Positions 1 to 7,599 of a DNA stretch of 17,113 nucleotides are shown here, one piece after another. Under the pieces are notes generated by a model that searched no databases, was not told the DNA's origin, and was given only the letters and a program-made list of their open reading frames with translations. The stretch spans positions 1-17,113 of the forward strand of contig JBCDIQ010000082.1 of NCBI GenBank assembly GCA_039024295.1, given 5' to 3'. The translations under genes and the position numbers were made by a program. Position 1 is the first letter of the stretch; every line of letters begins with the position of its first letter. Source of the stretch: JBCDIQ01 sp039024295. Lineage in GTDB: Bacteria; Bacteroidota; Bacteroidia; J057.

Positions 1-1
1 C

Positions 2-508
2 GCACTTTTGGATCCAACCCAGCAATATGTAATGTCCTGCAAATTCAAAATCATTCCCAGTGGGGGCAATGTGAACTCTTTCTGCCTCAATTTTCAGGTC
101 AAGGGAGATGACAATTACACCGGTAATGTTAACTGTTGGTCGATCAACTTGGACATCAATGGAGGTAATACTGGCGGAGTGATGAAACACATGGGCTTTA
201 AAGGAGGAGATGGATCATTTGCTCAAATTGGCCAGCAGAACGCTGGATGGGCTCGAAACAACCGAAATTATTTCTTGCGCATAGAGGTTAATACCCGATT
301 AGACGGGAGCTATGATCCCAAATGGATCACTGCCACCATTGTGGACCTTGCGACAAATTCTCAAAAAGCGAGATTTGAGGTAGACTACTCACGATTTCCT
401 TACCAACCGGATTATAGTGGCAACTCCATGGTACGGGTTGGGGCCAATACACATGGCACTGCCTGGGATATGTGGGACCTCAAGGTCTACTACCTCAATG
501 ATGACATC
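2..508 (+). repeat. Beta-sandwich module, copy 1 (partial)
   Basis: This encodes the first of two homologous modules in the large secreted protein. Shared landmarks with copy 2 are A-L-[LI]-D-P at the left edge, PYQP[DN]Y, VR[VI]G.NA/T and LKVYY at the end. About 60 N-terminal residues of this copy lie outside the window. The pattern resembles LamG/concanavalin-like sugar-binding modules; that fold assignment is inference. Confidence 0.7.
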
Positions 509-3500
509 TGCGGAGGGGCTGGCCCCAAGTGCGGGTTTACCCTTGCCACCCCAACCATAACCCCAGAATCTTGTACCCGAAACGATGGTGCCATTGGTAT
601 TTCTGTTGCTGGAGGTACAGGACCATTTACCTACAGTTGGCAAAATGGTGCAACCACTGCAAGCCTGCAAAACCTGGCTTCGGGCAGCTACAATGTCTGG
701 GTGACTGATGCCGCTGGTTGTACAGATAGCTTTTCCGTCTCTGTACCCGCTCCCGACTTCCCAAATGCCAGCACAGCAACCATTACAGATGAAAGCTGCG
801 AAGGAGGAGATGCCTCAATTGACGTAACCATTAGCGGGGGAACTTCGCCTTATTTGACCAACTGGTCGACTGGCCAGATAAGTGAGGATATATCAGGGAT
901 CAAGGCTGGAAAATACTTTTTGACCCTTCAAGATGCAGCTGGCTGTCAACATACCGATAGCTTTGTGGTGGAATTACAAAACGATGGCGTAGTGTTACAA
1001 GAATTTGATAGCATCCGGGCAAATGGTACGTGGACCATCATGAGCGGTGCCAATACCAATGTGTCATATACCCCTGTGGTCAATCCGTATTATGTCCAAA
1101 TTCCAGGCCTGGGCTACGATGACCACCACCTTGTTCGGGAAGGGGCCTTAATTGATCCCAACCGACCTTTTGACCTGGAACTTGAATTTTACTACGACAG
1201 GCCAAATGACAACGCGGCAGGCATTCATCTCATGGTGCCGGAAAATGGAAATGCAATCAGCAGTTGGCTGGTCAACATCACCAAACGGACGGGAGAGGTA
1301 AGGTTCATTTCTTTTGATCCTGCTTCGGTTCGGGCCAGCTACACCATAAATGGTGCAGACTACCCGCTGGCTACCCAGAAATGGCATAGCTACAAAGTTT
1401 CGGTTCACCGCAGGAAAAATGGCAATTTTTCACCGGGATGGGTTTCGATTCGCATATATGATCCCCAGGAAAAACTCATTGCGAACTATGAGCACAACTT
1501 CAGCACGGCCCCTTACCAGCCAAACTACAATGAAAAAGTGCGCATCGGCCTGAATGCCTACAATACCTCGGTCTACTTTAGGAAGCTCAAAGTGTATTAT
1601 ACAGATAGTGGTTCTTGTAATTTTCCAACTGCAAATGATACCCTAGCAGCCTATAATTACCCCTTTACTTTGGGAGTGAACATCAAGGAATATGCCTCAT
1701 GGACCTTTGATCAGCTTACGAAGATTGCGACGGGAACTCCACAATCTGATTTTGGTGCACCCAACGTTAAAATGACGCTGTTCGAAAAGGAATTGGTTCA
1801 AAATGGATACAGCAGCAAACTGGCCCCCCTGAAACACCTGTTTAATCAAGGTATCACCGGACATACAGCAGTTATTGGGATGCCTACTGCTTCACATCAG
1901 GACATGACCGTGTACTGTGGAGGACCTTCTGATCAAGTGTTTGACAACTTATATGAGCCGATCTGGGATGGCGGGGCAGATGGAAACCCCATCAATGAAA
2001 ACAACTATTTTGCAGCCTACGTGTACCAGACCGTTTCTCTCTACAAAGATTACATCCGCATCTGGGAAATTGGAAACGAAGTAGATGCAGATAATTTCCT
2101 GTATGGACAGATTAGCAGAGGCCAGCCAGGTAATTGGTGGGACCAAGACCCTGCTCCCTGCCATTTGACCAATTGGAAAGCCCCTATTGAGTCATACATT
2201 CGAATGCTGCGAATTGCCCATGAGGTTATTCATTACCTGGATGAGGATGCTTGGGTTACAACAGGTTCAATCAAATATCCCTCTTTTCTCGATGCACTGC
2301 TTAGAAATACAGACAACCCTTCTGGAGGCACAGTGGATGCGGTAAGTTATCCCTTGTTGGGTGGGGCTTATCTGGACATGATTCAAGTACATGTCGTCCC
2401 TCAAATCTTCCCTTCTGTAGCAAATGGTTCCACCTTTAACCGCCATTCAGACCAGATGGGGGAAACCATTGAAGAATTAGCCGACTCTATGCGACATATT
2501 CTTAGGTCATACGGGTATGATGGCGGAAATTATCCTGAGAAAAACCTGGGAATTTCATTGATAAACATTCCCCGGAGAGCCTTCCCCGGATTTTATGGAG
2601 GAGAAGATGTGCAGCGTAATTTTCTCATGAAGACCTTTGTGATTGCTCAAAAAAGCAACTTTACAAACTTGATCGTGCGCAACATTGGAGAGGAAGAATC
2701 CCCTAATTCCGCGACGATTTCAGGAGAACTTATGGGTATTTACCAGAACCTAAATGCCTCTCCCCCTGGAAATGAACAGTTCACTCAAGCTGGAACTGGC
2801 CTAAATACCTATTTGAGGTATTTACAAGGGTATGCATATGATTCTGCTGCGACAAGTGCTTGCCAGTTTCCTGCTGGCATTTCGGGCGCCGCCTTCCAAC
2901 ATCCGGGTGGAAACATGGCCTACGTTATCTGGGCAAAGACCCTGGTAGATCAATCAGAAATGGCCTCTGCCAATTACACCTTCCCACCTTCCATATATGT
3001 GTTGAACCTCACGAAAACTTCATGGGACAATCAATCCCTTTCAGTGGTAAATAGTAACTTTTCCCTTAATGGTACTCCCTTTATGCTGGTTCCCACTCAG
3101 CAGACTTTCCCAGTTGAATGGCTAACAGTAGAAGCAATTTCAGTCCCCGAACTACGCCAAACCCATATCAGGTGGGTTACTGCTTCCGAACAGGATAACC
3201 ATCACTTTGAAGTAGAAAGGTCCGTAGATAAGGCTGCTTTTTCAGTGCTTGGCAGTGTTCCTGCGATAGGGAATTCCTCTACCCCAACGACCTATGAGTT
3301 TGACGATAATGCCTTCTTTGAAGGGAAAATTTATTATCGAATTAAACAGGTAGACCAAAACGGACAAAACAGTTATTCACAGGTTGTTTCCGTCGTACAT
3401 GACCTTACCTCTACCCCATCTTACCAACTTCTAGTGTATCCAAACCCTGTGAAGGATGGATTACTGAACCTGGAAATCCGAGCCTCAGAAATGGTACGGG

Positions 3501-3691
3501 CCACATTTGAAATAAGAAACTTGGTAGGCCAAGAGGTCAGAAATTGGCAGGCTGAATATACAGGAGGGAGATATGTAGAGGAAATAGAATTGAATGGGAT
3601 GCCTCCTGGTCATTATACCTTTTCGAGTGAAGTGAGCTATCAAAATAATTCAAGAACTAGGCTCCATTACAGATTTATCATTTCTCCATAA
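2..3691 (+). CDS. Very large T9SS-secreted multidomain protein with GH-like barrel (5' end outside window)
   Basis: The reading frame is open to the left edge, so this is a C-terminal part. The TTG at 8 is not the real start: the codons before it (Ala-Leu) align with the matching place in a second copy of the same module. Residues are numbered from that TTG. Order: beta-sandwich module (1-168), two SprB-like repeats (about 178-323), second copy of the module (about 327-537), TIM-barrel-like region (about 550-1030), the Fn3-like domain common in Bacteroidota secreted proteins (about 1035-1135, with FEVERS and YYRIKQVD), and a type A sorting domain (1142-1227) opening with YPNP. The barrel has WEIGNE at 686-691, like the acid/base strand of clan GH-A glycosidases, but the strand expected to carry the nucleophile (about 848-855) reads GISLINIP without Glu. 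T9SS export and surface anchoring or release are inferred from the sorting domain. It may be an adhesin or glycan-binding protein rather than an active enzyme. Confidence 0.9.
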   Translation, partial: ALLDPTQQYVMSCKFKIIPSGGNVNSFCLNFQVKGDDNYTGNVNCWSINLDINGGNTGGVMKHMGFKGGDGSFAQIGQQNAGWARNNRNYFLRIEVNTRLDGSYDPKWITATIVDLATNSQKARFEVDYSRFPYQPDYSGNSMVRVGANTHGTAWDMWDLKVYYLNDDICGGAGPKCGFTLATPTITPESCTRNDGAIGISVAGGTGPFTYSWQNGATTASLQNLASGSYNVWVTDAAGCTDSFSVSVPAPDFPNASTATITDESCEGGDASIDVTISGGTSPYLTNWSTGQISEDISGIKAGKYFLTLQDAAGCQHTDSFVVELQNDGVVLQEFDSIRANGTWTIMSGANTNVSYTPVVNPYYVQIPGLGYDDHHLVREGALIDPNRPFDLELEFYYDRPNDNAAGIHLMVPENGNAISSWLVNITKRTGEVRFISFDPASVRASYTINGADYPLATQKWHSYKVSVHRRKNGNFSPGWVSIRIYDPQEKLIANYEHNFSTAPYQPNYNEKVRIGLNAYNTSVYFRKLKVYYTDSGSCNFPTANDTLAAYNYPFTLGVNIKEYASWTFDQLTKIATGTPQSDFGAPNVKMTLFEKELVQNGYSSKLAPLKHLFNQGITGHTAVIGMPTASHQDMTVYCGGPSDQVFDNLYEPIWDGGADGNPINENNYFAAYVYQTVSLYKDYIRIWEIGNEVDADNFLYGQISRGQPGNWWDQDPAPCHLTNWKAPIESYIRMLRIAHEVIHYLDEDAWVTTGSIKYPSFLDALLRNTDNPSGGTVDAVSYPLLGGAYLDMIQVHVVPQIFPSVANGSTFNRHSDQMGETIEELADSMRHILRSYGYDGGNYPEKNLGISLINIPRRAFPGFYGGEDVQRNFLMKTFVIAQKSNFTNLIVRNIGEEESPNSATISGELMGIYQNLNASPPGNEQFTQAGTGLNTYLRYLQGYAYDSAATSACQFPAGISGAAFQHPGGNMAYVIWAKTLVDQSEMASANYTFPPSIYVLNLTKTSWDNQSLSVVNSNFSLNGTPFMLVPTQQTFPVEWLTVEAISVPELRQTHIRWVTASEQDNHHFEVERSVDKAAFSVLGSVPAIGNSSTPTTYEFDDNAFFEGKIYYRIKQVDQNGQNSYSQVVSVVHDLTSTPSYQLLVYPNPVKDGLLNLEIRASEMVRATFEIRNLVGQEVRNWQAEYTGGRYVEEIELNGMPPGHYTFSSEVSYQNNSRTRLHYRFIISP
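539..976 (+). repeat. Two SprB-like repeats
   Basis: Two consecutive units of about 70 residues each read T-x-T-x-E-S-C, then D-x-[AS]-I, G-G-T-x-P-[FY], a Trp-Ser/Gln-x-G core and D-A-A-G-C near the end. These are hallmarks of SprB-type repeats found in gliding adhesins and other T9SS cargo of Bacteroidota. The paired Cys suggest a disulfide in each unit. Confidence 0.8.
1145..1617 (+). repeat. Beta-sandwich module, copy 2 (region matching copy 1)
   Basis: This is the second copy of the module at the left edge of the window. It opens with ALIDP and ends with LKVYY followed by a Cys-containing linker, as copy 1 does. The complete module probably begins near 985, which shows how much of copy 1 is missing at the left edge. 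The two copies are clearly diverged, so the duplication is old. Confidence 0.7.
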
Positions 3692-3725
3692 ATAATTAAC
3701 GTTTCTTGAATTTTTGTTATAAATC

Positions 3726-3750
3726 AGCCCCACATCAAGGGGCTTTTTTT
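3726..3750 (+). terminator. Intrinsic terminator after the T9SS cargo gene
   Basis: AGCCCC (3726-3731) pairs perfectly with GGGGCT (3739-3744) around a 7-nt loop, and the stem runs straight into seven T residues (3744-3750). It lies 35 bp after the stop codon of the secreted protein and separates that transcript from the glycan genes downstream. Confidence 0.9.
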
Positions 3751-4002
3751 AAACAAAATGCTATTTTTTCATGTAAGATTTTCCATTTGTCCGTAAATAT
3801 ATTCATATTTGAAGCAGTCACCTGTTAGTGCGATCAACTACTTTTCGATCTTTTCCTTGAGGTTTTACACATCTGTTCTATTCAGTTTCTACGGAGGTAA
3901 AAAATCCCTGCCGTTAACCATTTTCGTGTAACTATTGACAAGGGTCCTTAAGAGGGTCCACAGTGGTTGTCAGGAACTACATTCTAGAAAAACCCCCTCA
4001 TA
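3751..4002 (+). other. Non-coding leader before the glycan operon
   Basis: About 250 bp without a convincing gene, between a terminator and the first gene of a six-gene operon, so the operon promoter should lie here. The closest matches to the Bacteroidota box TAnnTTTG are CATATTTG (3804-3811) and TACTTTTC (3839-3846), each one mismatch away and neither with a well-placed -33 TTG. A GGAGGT at 3894-3899 has no start codon nearby. A 7-bp direct repeat AGGGTCC occurs at 3941-3947 and 3953-3959, 12 bp apart. If the promoter is the upstream candidate, the 5' UTR would be close to 190 nt. Nothing here matches a riboswitch I recognise. Confidence 0.5.
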
Positions 4003-4899
4003 ATGGCTACAATCGCTCAAAGTTCAGCCATGAAAGTCCTTGCTGTTATTCAACTTATCCGCGTACATCAGTGGGTGAAAAATCTATTTGTGTTTTTACC
4101 TGCTTTCTTTGCGGTGAGGTTGGATGATCCTCAGGTTCTTATCAACTCCCTGTTCGCATTTCTTGCTTTCAGTGTTACCGCATCTTCGATCTATGTAATC
4201 AATGATTATCTAGACATTGAAAAGGATAAGCTTCATCCAGAGAAGAAAAGTCGTCCATTGGCAAGTGGAGCCCTCAGTAAGCCAGCTGGATTAAGCATTT
4301 TTGCGGTACTGGCAATCATTTCGATTGGCCTGACCTTTTTGATCGGATGGGAAGCAGCTACATTTCTTGGGGCTTACTTTGTCATGAACCTGGCCTATTC
4401 CTTTAAACTTAAGGAAATTGCCATCATTGACATTGCCATTATTTCTACAGGCTTTTTGTTGCGGGTGTTTGTAGGCGGTGCGGCAGCAAGCATCCCCGTT
4501 TCCAACTGGCTGGTGCTGCTTACCTTCCTGCTGGCCATGCTTCTGGCCCTGGCAAAAAGGAGGGGAGAAATGGTGTTACAAACAAAGATTGGCAAGACTC
4601 GAAAATCGCTGGAAGGCTACAACCTTCAATTCATTGACCAAGCAATGGTGTTCATGGCTGCTGTTACAGTGGTCTCCTACATCATGTACACCGTTAGCCC
4701 TGAAGTCATGCACAGAATTAAAAGTGACAGGGTTTACCTTTCTACGATATTTGTTATCCTGGGGGTGATGCGGTACCTGCAGCAAACCCTTGTTTTCCAT
4801 AAGACTGAATCTCCTACAAAAGTCTTATACGAAGATCGATTTATTCAGCTTGTCCTAATTGCCTGGATCGGCTTTTTTGCGGCCCTGCTGTACATCTAA
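4003..4899 (+). CDS. UbiA-family polyprenyl-phosphate phosphoribosyltransferase (DPPR synthase-like)
   Basis: A polytopic membrane protein of 298 aa. Family members transfer 5-phosphoribose from PRPP to polyprenyl phosphate, the first committed step to polyprenyl-phospho-D-arabinose. The N-terminal R-x-H-Q-W-V-K-N-L is the usual opening of the DPPR synthase branch of UbiA. The Asp-rich motif NDYLDIEKD (67-75) is the NDxxDxxxD metal/pyrophosphate site, followed by K-x-R-P-L-A-S-G. A second polar patch with Y-S-x-K and a later Asp sits near 128-140. The rest is hydrophobic helices, about eight or nine. The start is uncertain: ATG 4003 and the in-frame ATG 4030 (nine residues later) both lack a Shine-Dalgarno sequence, and the second fits the usual family length. 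The DprE1- and DprE2-like genes just downstream strongly support this role over quinone or haem prenylation. Confidence 0.88.
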   Translation: MATIAQSSAMKVLAVIQLIRVHQWVKNLFVFLPAFFAVRLDDPQVLINSLFAFLAFSVTASSIYVINDYLDIEKDKLHPEKKSRPLASGALSKPAGLSIFAVLAIISIGLTFLIGWEAATFLGAYFVMNLAYSFKLKEIAIIDIAIISTGFLLRVFVGGAAASIPVSNWLVLLTFLLAMLLALAKRRGEMVLQTKIGKTRKSLEGYNLQFIDQAMVFMAAVTVVSYIMYTVSPEVMHRIKSDRVYLSTIFVILGVMRYLQQTLVFHKTESPTKVLYEDRFIQLVLIAWIGFFAALLYI

Positions 4900-4923
4900 C
4901 CAATTTAACCGACTGAATTTCTA

Positions 4924-6237
4924 ATGGGAAAAGCCCAACAAATTGCCAACTGGGGCATGTATCCCCAGGTACAAGCAAAGGTAGCCGAGCTTGGCTATAC
5001 AGATGAACTACAAACCTTTGTCAAGACAGAGGAAGAACTGCTAGCAAGGGGAAATGGCCGTTGCTATGGAGATGCTGCGTTGAGTACTACCATATTTTCT
5101 ACCCTAAAACTCAACAAAATCCTCAGCTTTGATCCTACATCAGGGGTAATGGCTTGTCAAGCAGGCGTTCTGTTGTCCAGCATTTTAGAAGTGGTCGTTC
5201 CCAAAGGGTTTTTCCTGCCAGTTACCCCAGGCACCAAGTTTATTACAATTGGGGGCGCAATTGCTGCAGATGTCCACGGCAAGAACCACCATTCCGAAGG
5301 ATGTTTTTCTGACCATGTCCTTTCATTTGATTTAATGTTAAGTGATGGACAGATCATTACGTGTGCTCGGAATGAAAACCCAGATTGGTTCTGGGCAACA
5401 GTTGGGGGCATGGGCCTTACCGGGATCATTGTGCAGGCAACCTTTCAGTTGAAGCCAATTGAGACTGCCTACATTCGGATGGAGTCTATCAAAGCCCAAA
5501 ATTTAGCGGAAATCATGTCCCTGTTTGAGGCATCTGAAGATTGGACCTACACCGTTTCCTGGATAGATTGCCTGCAAAAGGGCAAACACATTGGCCGCTC
5601 CATCATGATGCGAGGTGAACATGCTACCATCGACGAACTTCCCCCAAAATTTTCGGGGGCTCCTCTGAGCTTAAAGCCAAAGATGAACCTAAACGTCCCA
5701 TTCCAGTTTCCCAGCTTCGCATTGAACACCCTTTCTGTCAAAGCTTTCAACTTTCTATACTACCATAAACAACGCCAGAAGCAACTCAACATCATCTCCG
5801 ATTATGATACCTTCTTCTATCCATTGGATGCCATCCATAACTGGAACCGCATTTATGGAAAAAAAGGATTCACCCAATACCAGTTTGTCATTCCAAAGGA
5901 AGTAAGTCGAGAAGGGCTGGAAGAAATCCTGAGGACCATTGCTGCGTCTGGTCAAGGCTCATTTCTTGCAGTCCTTAAGCTGTTTGGCAAAAATAACCCG
6001 GAAGCCTACAACTCCTTCCCCTTCGAAGGGTATACCCTGGCACTCGATTTTAAAATCAACCGTAGCCTTCCCAAACTTATTGCCCAATTGGATGAATTGG
6101 TCCAAAAGTATCAAGGCAGGATTTATTTGGCCAAAGACGCATTTTCTGTAAAACACAGTGATCTGATAATCCCCAACTTGCCAGAGAATCGGAAATTTAC
6201 CTCCCTCCAACAAACCCGACTGGCAACACAAGCATGA
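4924..6237 (+). CDS. dprE1: FAD-dependent decaprenylphosphoryl-ribose 2-oxidase (DprE1-like)
   Basis: A 437-aa FAD-linked oxidase of the DprE1 type, which oxidises the ribose 2'-OH of polyprenyl-phospho-ribose to a keto intermediate, the first half of epimerisation to arabinose. Visible landmarks are GNGRCYGD (43-50), the P-G-T stretch and G-G-A-I-A-A-D, HGKNHH (118-123) in the FAD-binding region, a GGMGLTG stretch near 161-167, and LAKDA with K404 at the place of the conserved flavin-contacting Lys of mycobacterial DprE1. The tail after K404 is about 33 residues, roughly ten shorter than I recall for DprE1 proteins; the usual Tyr-Pro-(10-residue helix)-Asp-Pro segment is compressed, but the end still reads K-F-T-S-L-Q. 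It begins 24 bp after the phosphoribosyltransferase and ends in an ATGA overlap with the reductase gene, so the two are probably translationally coupled. Confidence 0.9.
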   Translation: MGKAQQIANWGMYPQVQAKVAELGYTDELQTFVKTEEELLARGNGRCYGDAALSTTIFSTLKLNKILSFDPTSGVMACQAGVLLSSILEVVVPKGFFLPVTPGTKFITIGGAIAADVHGKNHHSEGCFSDHVLSFDLMLSDGQIITCARNENPDWFWATVGGMGLTGIIVQATFQLKPIETAYIRMESIKAQNLAEIMSLFEASEDWTYTVSWIDCLQKGKHIGRSIMMRGEHATIDELPPKFSGAPLSLKPKMNLNVPFQFPSFALNTLSVKAFNFLYYHKQRQKQLNIISDYDTFFYPLDAIHNWNRIYGKKGFTQYQFVIPKEVSREGLEEILRTIAASGQGSFLAVLKLFGKNNPEAYNSFPFEGYTLALDFKINRSLPKLIAQLDELVQKYQGRIYLAKDAFSVKHSDLIIPNLPENRKFTSLQQTRLATQA

Positions 6238-6974
6238 AAACATACGTGATATTAGGTGCCACCTCTGACGTCGGCGAACAGTTTGCCTATGAGGTTGCAC
6301 GATCAGAAAAAGAAAACTGCCAACTACTGCTTACTGCCCGTAGCCCTGAACGATTAGCCCCCCTCAAATCCGACTTAGAAATCACCACAGGGGCTTCAGT
6401 AGAAACCCTGGCAGTAGATGCCATGGACATACAATCAGCAACTAAGTATTTGGGACCATGGGCAGAGAAGGCAGATTGGGTTGCGCTGTTTTTAGGATAC
6501 CTGGGAGATCAGGAAGAAGCGCAAAATTCAGGTGAGGAGGCTAGCCGGATAATGCAAGTGAATTACAATGGGGCTGTTCAGCTACTGGATATCTTCGCAC
6601 GTTCATTTGCAACAAAAAAGCAGGGAACAATCGTTGGAGTGGCATCAGTTGCAGGGCTTAGAGGCCGACAATCAAATTACTATTACGGAAGTGCAAAGGC
6701 GGGATTTATCGCATATTTAAGTGGGCTCAGAAATCGTCTCTATCACCAGAATGTCCATGTGCTAACCGTTTTACCAGGATTTATGGACACCAAAATGACC
6801 GCTGATCTAGACCTGCCGGGGCCCCTTACTGCCCAACCTGATCAGGCAGCTCGTCACATTTTCCGTTCAGCTAAGAAGAAGAAAAACCAGGTATATGTAC
6901 TGCCTATCTGGCGGTGGATCATGCTGATTATCACCACCATTCCAGAAGGCATTTTCAAACGGCTTTCCTTGTAG
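6234..6974 (+). CDS. dprE2: Short-chain dehydrogenase, decaprenylphosphoryl-2-keto-ribose reductase (DprE2-like)
   Basis: A 246-aa classical SDR. It should use NAD(P)H to reduce the 2-keto sugar from the DprE1-like enzyme to polyprenyl-phospho-D-arabinose. The cofactor loop is GATSDVG (8-14), a variant of TGxxxGxG that is common in DprE2 proteins. The catalytic Tyr-Lys pair is Y151 and K155 in YGSAK, with the catalytic Ser in GVASVAG about 13 residues before. The C-terminal YVLPIWRWIM followed by a hydrophobic stretch is typical of DprE2 and suggests membrane association next to the lipid-linked substrate. The start ATG overlaps the stop of the upstream gene (ATGA), the classic arrangement for dprE1-dprE2. 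The specific reaction rests on this neighbourhood; the SDR fold alone would not settle it. Confidence 0.87.
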   Translation: MKTYVILGATSDVGEQFAYEVARSEKENCQLLLTARSPERLAPLKSDLEITTGASVETLAVDAMDIQSATKYLGPWAEKADWVALFLGYLGDQEEAQNSGEEASRIMQVNYNGAVQLLDIFARSFATKKQGTIVGVASVAGLRGRQSNYYYGSAKAGFIAYLSGLRNRLYHQNVHVLTVLPGFMDTKMTADLDLPGPLTAQPDQAARHIFRSAKKKKNQVYVLPIWRWIMLIITTIPEGIFKRLSL

Positions 6975-7000
6975 GACATTTAACATGAACCTCTATTACC

Positions 7001-7585
7001 ATGCCTTCACCCGTACACACCCAACCAACCTCAAAATACCAGGACCTTTCGATTTTTCAGTTACCGGAAAACTTTAGGGGCCGGTCTGCGCCCATCGTTC
7101 AACTGTGGTGGTTGGTTCACTTTTTTCTGTTTAAGCCTTCTCCACAATTTTTGTATGGCTGGAGGCGGTTTCTACTCAGGCTTTTTGGAGCTAAAGTAGG
7201 AAAAGGCGTGATTTTAAGGCCTTCCTGCCAAGTGACCTACCCCTGGAAGGTTTCAATAGGAGATTTTTCATGGATTGGGGATGAAGTGGTCCTCTACAGC
7301 TTGGGCAACATAAGCATTGGTACAAATACCGTTATTTCTCAACGTTCTTATATCTGCACTGGCTCTCATCGACATGATCGCCAGGATTTTTTGATCTATC
7401 AAGAACCCATCACCATAGAAGATGAATGCTGGCTTGCCACAGATGTATATGTAGCACCAGGAGTTCATATCGGTAAAGGAACTGTTGTAGGTGCACGAAG
7501 CTCCGTTTTTAAAGATTTGCCTTATGGAAAAATCGCTGTGGGTGCTCCCGCACAGGTTATCCGCGACCGGGCTTATCAGGATTAA
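7001..7585 (+). CDS. wcaF: WcaF-like sugar O-acetyltransferase (left-handed beta-helix)
   Basis: A 194-aa acyltransferase of the hexapeptide-repeat (LbetaH, CysE/LacA/NodL) superfamily, most like the putative colanic acid acetyltransferase WcaF. It would transfer acetyl from acetyl-CoA to a sugar of a surface glycan in the cytoplasm. Hexapeptide-like turns run through K-V-G-K-G-V-I, S-I-G-D-F-S-W-I-G and I-S-I-G-T-N-T-V-I. The catalytic His is probably H123 in GSHRHD, and the C-terminal GAPAQVIR is typical of the family. The N-terminal segment with W-W-L-V and L-R-L-F-G-A-K-V-G matches WcaF and NodL-like proteins. It lies 26 bp after the DprE2-like gene and 14 bp before the glycosyltransferase. 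An ATG at 6984 is out of frame, so ATG 7001 is the likely start. No Shine-Dalgarno sequence is seen. Confidence 0.85.
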   Translation: MPSPVHTQPTSKYQDLSIFQLPENFRGRSAPIVQLWWLVHFFLFKPSPQFLYGWRRFLLRLFGAKVGKGVILRPSCQVTYPWKVSIGDFSWIGDEVVLYSLGNISIGTNTVISQRSYICTGSHRHDRQDFLIYQEPITIEDECWLATDVYVAPGVHIGKGTVVGARSSVFKDLPYGKIAVGAPAQVIRDRAYQD

Positions 7586-7599
7586 TACAATTTGAACTT

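Noticed and set aside
3941..3959. Direct repeat AGGGTCC, 12 bp apart
   Set aside because: Too short to call an operator without conservation data; kept only as a note in the leader entry.
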